NCBI GenBank assembly: GCA_965653225.1 | Contig: CBFGZI010000129.1 | Coordinates: 1-10,425, forward strand | Length of the DNA stretch: 10,425 bases | Direction: 5' to 3' | DNA from: JALZDI01 sp965653225 | GTDB lineage: Bacteria; Actinomycetota; Actinomycetes; Propionibacteriales; Nocardioidaceae | In this document: positions 6,514 to 10,425 of the stretch, piece after piece | Layout: each line of letters starts with the position of its first letter | How positions within the stretch are numbered: the stretch's first letter is position 1 | Notes under the pieces: model-generated | Databases searched by the model: none | The model's input: only the letters and a program-made list of their open reading frames with translations | Told to the model about the DNA's origin: nothing | Position numbers and translations under genes: made by a program

Positions 6514-7257
6514 ATGACCGGCACCCCGCACGAGGCCGCGTCCGCCGGGACGCGCGACTCGACCGTTGACCTGGGCTTCGCCCGGCTCGACACCGACCGG
6601 GAGCGCCGCACCGGTGACCCGGAGGTCGTCTACGGCGCCGGCAAGACGCCCGAGCAGGTCGTCACGCTGCTGCGACGCCTGCACGACGCGCACCCGCAGC
6701 GGGCGGCGCTGGCCACCCGGCTGAGCGAGGCCGCGCTGGAGACGGTGCGCCGCGAGGTCCCCGACGCTCGCGTCGACGCGGTCGCCCGCACCGCGACGCT
6801 GGGACCCCTGCCGCAGGCGCACGGCCACGTCGTCGTGGTCGCCGCCGGCACCTCGGACGCCCCGGTGGCCCGGGAGGCGGCGGTGACCGCCACCGTGTAC
6901 GGCGCCGGCGTGGAGCAGGTCACCGACGTGGGCGTGTCCGGGCTGCACCGGGTGCTCGGTGAGCGCGAGCGGCTCGACGCCGCGGACTGCCTGGTCGTGG
7001 TGGCCGGGATGGAGGGCGCGCTGCCTAGCGTCGTCGGCGGCCTCACCGGGGTCCCGCTGGTGGCGGTGCCGACCAGCGTCGGCTACGGCGCCTCCTTCGA
7101 CGGCCTGGCCGCCCTGCTGGCGATGCTGAACTCCTGCGCGCCCGGGGTCACCGTCGTCAACATCGACAACGGGTTCGGCGCCGGAGTGTTCGCGGCCCGG
7201 GTCGCCCGGCGCGCGGCGCTCCCCCGGCTCGACCGCTCCGACGAGCGGTCGGGATGA
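6514..7257 (+). CDS. larB: LarB, nickel-pincer cofactor biosynthesis carboxylase/hydrolase
   Basis: LarB carboxylates the pyridine ring of nicotinic acid adenine dinucleotide and cleaves its phosphoanhydride to give the dicarboxylated mononucleotide, the first step of the nickel-pincer nucleotide cofactor; it acts in the cytosol. The product is 247 residues, normal for the family. An N-terminal region (1-100) precedes a PurE-like (AIR carboxylase) domain with VVVVAAGTSDAPVAREAA, DCLVVVAGMEGALPSVVGG and VAVPTSVGYGASFDG. The conserved MLNSCAPGVTVVNIDNGFGAG follows; Cys208 there corresponds, as far as I can align by eye, to the catalytic Cys reported in Lactobacillus plantarum LarB. A -10-like TAGATT lies 7 bases before the ATG and no ribosome binding site is present. 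The stop overlaps the larC start (ATGA, 7254-7257), so the two are coupled. Confidence 0.93.
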   Translation: MTGTPHEAASAGTRDSTVDLGFARLDTDRERRTGDPEVVYGAGKTPEQVVTLLRRLHDAHPQRAALATRLSEAALETVRREVPDARVDAVARTATLGPLPQAHGHVVVVAAGTSDAPVAREAAVTATVYGAGVEQVTDVGVSGLHRVLGERERLDAADCLVVVAGMEGALPSVVGGLTGVPLVAVPTSVGYGASFDGLAALLAMLNSCAPGVTVVNIDNGFGAGVFAARVARRAALPRLDRSDERSG

Positions 7258-8471
7258 CGCCGCCGATGGCAGCAGGCCCCTCCGACGCCGCCGCGAAGGT
7301 CGGTTGGCTCGACTGCTCCTCAGGGTGCTCCGGCGACATGCTGCTCGGCGCGCTGCTCGACGTCGGCGTGCCGGTCGACGTCGTGCGCGACGCGGTCACG
7401 GCGGTCGCGCCGGAGGAGGTCGAGGTCTCCACCGAGCATGTGCACCGCGGTGGCTTCGCCGCGCTGCGGGCCCGGGTGGAGGTGGCGCCGTCGACCGTGC
7501 ACCGCGACTGGGCCGACATCCGCGGGCTGCTCGACGACGCGGATCTGCCCGAGCCCGTCCGGACGCGTGCGCACGCCACGTTCGCGCGGCTGGCCGAGGC
7601 CGAGGGCGTGGTGCACGGCATACCCGCGGACCGGGTGCACTTCCACGAGGTCGGCTCGCTCGACGCTATCGCCGACGTCGTCGGCGTGTGTGCCGCGCTG
7701 GACCACCTCGGGCTGCAGCTGCTGGCCGCGTCGCCGGTCGCGCTCGGCGGCGGCACCGTCCGGGCGGAGCACGGCAGGCTGAGCGTGCCCGTCCCCGCGG
7801 TCGTACAGCTGCTGCGTGGCGTACCCACCCACGGCGGGCCGGTCGACGTCGAGCTGTGCACGCCGACGGGCGCGGCGCTGCTGGCGGAGTGGGTGTCGGC
7901 GTGGGGCCCCCAGCCGGCCATGACCACGTCGGCCGTGGGCATCGGCGCGGGGGCGCGGGACGTCGAGGCACACGCCAACGTGGTGCGCCTGCTGACCGGT
8001 GCGGCAGTGCCGACCGACGCGCGTCCGCACCCGGCCACTGCGCTGCTGATGGAGTGCAACGTCGACGACCTCGACCCGCGGCTGTGGCCGGGCGTGCTCA
8101 CGGCGCTCCTGGACGCCGGCGCGAGCGACGCCTGGCTCACCCCGATCCTGATGAAGAAGGGCCGGCCCGCGCACACGCTGTCGGTGCTCGCCGGCGGCGA
8201 GCACGCCGACGCCGTACGCGCGGCGATGTTCGCCGAGACCACCACGCTCGGCGTCCGCGAGACGGTGGTCGGCAAGCACGCGCTGCAACGCCGGGAGGAG
8301 GCGCTCGACGTGGACGGCCAGCGGGTGCGCGTGAAGCTCGGCCTGCACGACGGCCGGGTGGTCAACGCGCAGCCGGAGTTCGAGGACGTGGCCGCCGCGG
8401 CCCGCGCCACCGGTCGGCCGGTGAAGCAGGTCCTCGCGCGTGCGGTCGCGCAGGCACGCGGGCTGTGGTGA
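7254..8471 (+). CDS. larC: LarC, nickel-inserting cyclometallase of the nickel-pincer cofactor
   Basis: LarC inserts nickel into the sulfur-bearing pincer precursor (pyridinium-3,5-bisthiocarboxylic acid mononucleotide) in a CTP-dependent reaction in the cytosol, the last step of cofactor synthesis. The 405-residue protein is full length and in a single frame. In Lactobacillus plantarum it is made from larC1 and larC2 by ribosomal frameshifting, which is not needed here. Visible family features are DCSSGCSGDMLLGALLD near the N-terminus, the His-rich HFHEVGS at 129-135 (a likely metal site), TPTGAALL, and the C-terminal domain from about 260 with NVDDLDPRLW (269-278) and MKKGRPAHTLSVLA, matching the CTP-binding LarC2 portion. 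The ATG overlaps the larB stop by 4 bases. The next gene starts 11 bases after the stop. The partner sulfurtransferase LarE is not in the window. Confidence 0.94.
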   Translation: MTPPMAAGPSDAAAKVGWLDCSSGCSGDMLLGALLDVGVPVDVVRDAVTAVAPEEVEVSTEHVHRGGFAALRARVEVAPSTVHRDWADIRGLLDDADLPEPVRTRAHATFARLAEAEGVVHGIPADRVHFHEVGSLDAIADVVGVCAALDHLGLQLLAASPVALGGGTVRAEHGRLSVPVPAVVQLLRGVPTHGGPVDVELCTPTGAALLAEWVSAWGPQPAMTTSAVGIGAGARDVEAHANVVRLLTGAAVPTDARPHPATALLMECNVDDLDPRLWPGVLTALLDAGASDAWLTPILMKKGRPAHTLSVLAGGEHADAVRAAMFAETTTLGVRETVVGKHALQRREEALDVDGQRVRVKLGLHDGRVVNAQPEFEDVAAAARATGRPVKQVLARAVAQARGLW

Positions 8472-8482
8472 CGGGGGGTCCC

Positions 8483-9088
8483 ATGCAGTTCGACGTCATC
8501 GTCTCCACGTTCCTGCTGATCATCCCGGTGGAGCTGCCGGACAAGACGTTCGTCGCAGCGCTGGTGCTGTCGGCGCGGTACCGCCCGTTCTTCGTGTGGG
8601 TCGGCGTCGGAGCGGCGTTCTTCGTGCAGACCCTGGTGGCGGTCACCGCCGGCCAGCTCGCCACGCTGCTGCCGGAGTGGGTGCTGTTGTCGGTCGCGGC
8701 GACGATCTTCACCGTCGGCGCGGTCGTGCTGCTGCGCACCGCCAAGAACGCCGAGATGGCCGAGAAGGAGCAGGAGGAGGAGTTCTCGCACAAGGGGCCG
8801 GACGCACGTAGCGGCTGGCGCGCCGCCGGGGCGTCGTTCCTGGTGCTGTTCGCCGCGGAGTGGGGCGACCTGTCGCAGCTGCTGACGATGAGCCAGGTGG
8901 CGCGTACGCACGAGCCGCTGTCGGTGTTCATCGGCGCCTGGGCGTCGCTGCTGGTCATCTCCGCGCTGGCGGTGGTCGCCGGCCGGGTGCTGCTGCGCTA
9001 CCTGCGGCTGAGCGTGCTGCACTACGTCGGCGCGGCCGTGTGCGCGCTGTTCGCCGCGCTCACGGTCTTCGAGCTCATCGGGTTGTGA
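8483..9088 (+). CDS. TMEM165/GDT1 (UPF0016) family membrane cation transporter
   Basis: A 201-residue integral membrane protein with about six helices in two related halves of three, split by a charged loop (86-112, EMAEKEQEEEFSHK). Each half carries one copy of the family signature E-x-G-D-[KR]-[TS]: first ELPDKT at 17-22 (Pro in place of Gly), second EWGDLS at 126-131. The acidic residues Glu17, Asp20, Glu126 and Asp129 are the expected ion site. Characterised members move Mn2+ and/or Ca2+, and bacterial members have been linked to Mn2+ export. Direction and ion are not provable here. The ATG at 8483 follows a G-run (8473-8478) that may serve as ribosome binding site. An in-frame GTG at 8468 would overlap the larC stop and add five residues. 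The close spacing suggests co-transcription with larBC. Confidence 0.85.
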   Translation: MQFDVIVSTFLLIIPVELPDKTFVAALVLSARYRPFFVWVGVGAAFFVQTLVAVTAGQLATLLPEWVLLSVAATIFTVGAVVLLRTAKNAEMAEKEQEEEFSHKGPDARSGWRAAGASFLVLFAAEWGDLSQLLTMSQVARTHEPLSVFIGAWASLLVISALAVVAGRVLLRYLRLSVLHYVGAAVCALFAALTVFELIGL

Positions 9089-9094
9089 CGAGAC

Positions 9095-9100
9095 TAGAGT
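9095..9100 (+). promoter_or_regulatory. Candidate -10 element for a leaderless arcA transcript
   Basis: TAGAGT matches TANNNT and stands 7 bases before ATG 9108, with no Shine-Dalgarno sequence in between. It lies 7 bases after the stop of the transporter gene, so arcA could be read from its own promoter as well as by read-through. No clear -35. Prediction only. Confidence 0.42.
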
Positions 9101-9107
9101 CGACGGC

Positions 9108-10364
9108 ATGACTGAGCGGCCTGAGCGATCTGGGCAGCCTGAGCGGCAGGGCGTCGACAGCGAGGTGGGGCGGTTGCAGACGGTGCTGCTGCACCGCCCC
9201 GGACCGGAGCTGCAGCGCTTGACGCCGCGCAACAACGACAAGCTGCTGTTCGACGGCATCCCCTGGGTCGGTCGCGCGCAGGACGAGCACGACGCGTTCG
9301 CCGACGCGCTGCGCGCCCGCGGCGCCGAGGTGCTCTACCTGGTGGGCCTGCTGACGGAGACCCTCGAGAACAGCGACGCCCGGCACGTGGCGATCAAAGA
9401 GGTCACCCGCGGCCTGCGGCTCGGCGACACCCTGCGCGGCTACCTGCGCTCGGCGCTGGCCGACCTCGACCCCGCCGGGCTGGCCGAGATACTCACGGCG
9501 GGCCTGCGCAACGACGAGGTACGCGGCGGGCACGGCATCGTGACCAGCCTGCTGGCCCACGACGACTTCCTCGTCGACCCGCTGCCGAACCTGCTGTTCA
9601 CCCGCGACTCCAGCGTGTGGGTCGGCGACCACGTCGCGGTCACCAGCCTGGCGATGCCCGCACGTGAGCGGGAGAGCCAGCTGACCGACCTGATCTACCG
9701 GATGCACCCGCGGTTCGCCGGCACGCAGCGGGTGTACGACTGGCAGCTCGAGCACGTCGAGGGCGGCGACGTCCTGCTGATGGCGCCCGGCGTGCTGGCG
9801 GTGGGGGTCGGCGAGCGTACGACCCCGGCCGGCGTGGAGCGGCTGGCGCGGCGGGTGTTCGCCGCGGAGCTCGCGCACACCGTGCTCGCCGTGCCGATCG
9901 CGCAGGAACGGGCGACCATGCACCTCGACACCGTGTGCACGATGGTCGACACCGACGCGATCGTGATGTACCCCAACGTCGCGCACACCCTGTCGGCGAT
10001 GGCGATCACGCCCGCCGACGGCACCGGCAGCGAGGACGCCGCACACGTGCGGCTCGAGATGGCGGGCGCCGAGCCGTTCCTGGTCGCCGCGGCCAAGGCG
10101 ATGGGGATCGACACGCTGCGCCAGATCGACACCGGGCTCGACCCGGTCACCGCCGAGCGCGAGCAGTGGGACGACGGCAACAACACGCTGGCCATCGCCC
10201 CGCGCGTGGCGGTCGCCTACGAGCGCAACGTCGAGACCAACCGCCGGCTCGAGGAGCACGGCATCGACGTGGTCGCGATCCCCGGCTCGGAGCTGGGGTC
10301 GGGACGGGGCGGCCCGCGCTGCATGTCCTGTCCGGTCTCGCGCGAGCCGCTCCCGACGGCGTGA
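9108..10364 (+). CDS. arcA: Arginine deiminase
   Basis: Hydrolyses L-arginine to citrulline and ammonia, the first step of the arginine deiminase pathway, in the cytosol. The 418 residues equal the usual family length. The guanidine-modifying fold shows all expected active-site residues: LPNLLFTRDSS with Asp167, EGGD with Glu218, MHLDT with His272 and Asp274, and the C-terminal GGPRCMSCP with catalytic Cys405 (the Cys directly after Arg). The first 17 residues are a Glu/Arg/Pro-rich extension with a small internal repeat (ERPERSGQPERQ) that looks disordered. The start is an ATG 7 bases after a -10-like hexamer. Partner genes for ornithine carbamoyltransferase, carbamate kinase or the arginine-ornithine antiporter are not visible on this side, and the window ends 61 bases later. 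The sequence argues for an active enzyme. Confidence 0.96.
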   Translation: MTERPERSGQPERQGVDSEVGRLQTVLLHRPGPELQRLTPRNNDKLLFDGIPWVGRAQDEHDAFADALRARGAEVLYLVGLLTETLENSDARHVAIKEVTRGLRLGDTLRGYLRSALADLDPAGLAEILTAGLRNDEVRGGHGIVTSLLAHDDFLVDPLPNLLFTRDSSVWVGDHVAVTSLAMPARERESQLTDLIYRMHPRFAGTQRVYDWQLEHVEGGDVLLMAPGVLAVGVGERTTPAGVERLARRVFAAELAHTVLAVPIAQERATMHLDTVCTMVDTDAIVMYPNVAHTLSAMAITPADGTGSEDAAHVRLEMAGAEPFLVAAAKAMGIDTLRQIDTGLDPVTAEREQWDDGNNTLAIAPRVAVAYERNVETNRRLEEHGIDVVAIPGSELGSGRGGPRCMSCPVSREPLPTA

Positions 10365-10376
10365 GCACCCCGTAAA

Positions 10377-10406
10377 GGCTGGCAGGAGCAGCCAGGGAAG
10401 TCCCTG
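10377..10406 (+). terminator. Two small adjacent hairpins after arcA, possible terminator or leader structure
   Basis: GGCTG (10377-10381) pairs with CAGCC (10389-10393) around a 7-base loop; a shifted pairing CTGGC/GCCAG is also possible. Next to it CAGGGA (10393-10398) and TCCCTG (10401-10406) form a tight inverted repeat. They begin 12 bases after the arcA stop. There is no T-tract. They could end arcA transcription or belong to the leader of whatever follows; the window ends at 10425, so this cannot be decided. Confidence 0.3.
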
Positions 10407-10425
10407 CGTCCGTACGACCGTGCGT

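Noticed and set aside
5461..6948. A 495-codon minus-strand frame spanning pheA and the larB start
   Set aside because: It is out of frame with pheA and would remove the divergent promoter region; pheA motifs are all in the other frame.
7157..9259. A 700-codon open frame on the minus strand across larC and the transporter gene
   Set aside because: It mirrors strongly coding plus-strand genes, its translation is low-complexity Ser/Arg/Thr/Pro with no family motif, and such long antisense frames are expected at this GC content.
10393..10425. Start of a cobalamin riboswitch, because of GGGAAG
   Set aside because: The following bases do not match the expected CCGGTG...TCCGG core, and no B12-box is present before the window ends.

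Overview
This window reads as chromosomal DNA of a high-GC actinobacterium. Codon third positions are overwhelmingly G or C, GTG starts are common, genes overlap through GTGA or ATGA junctions, several genes look leaderless, and the serS ... pheA neighbourhood is one I associate with Actinobacteria (from memory, not checked). The genus cannot be fixed from the sequence. There are no rRNA or tRNA genes, CRISPR arrays, insertion sequences or phage genes, and no gene-free stretch longer than 300 bases.

Left part (1-4020). The tail of an unidentified rightward gene ends at 116. It faces a leftward pair, serS (seryl-tRNA synthetase) followed by a HAD-family phosphatase, the two joined by a 4-base overlap. 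A large near-perfect inverted repeat (129-188) lies between the converging units. Rightward from 2440 runs a fused membrane PAP2 phosphatase and diacylglycerol-kinase-like lipid kinase.

Middle (4017-6479). A leftward DUF4446 membrane-anchored protein shares its stop with the PAP2/kinase gene inside one CTAG tetranucleotide. It is divergent from a rightward SAM-dependent methyltransferase whose ribosome binding site lies in a small hairpin. That gene converges on a leftward pheA (prephenate dehydratase, phenylalanine synthesis).

Right part (6514-10425). Divergent from pheA is larB-larC, two of the three enzymes that build the nickel-pincer nucleotide cofactor first described in lactate racemase. 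Eleven bases after larC comes a TMEM165/GDT1-family membrane protein, a family tied to Mn2+/Ca2+ transport. Next is arcA (arginine deiminase), with its own possible promoter. larE and larA are not in the window.

How the genes fit together: most are housekeeping or amino-acid metabolism. The most coherent accessory unit is larB-larC-GDT1. The most repeated non-coding signal is a TANNNT -10-like hexamer 6-8 bases ahead of five start codons (serS, DUF4446, pheA, larB, arcA), which suggests leaderless transcription. I see no clear candidate for a wholly undescribed system. The best leads are the metal-transporter link to larBC, the leaderless set with the back-to-back pheA/larB promoters, and the 129-188 inverted repeat.
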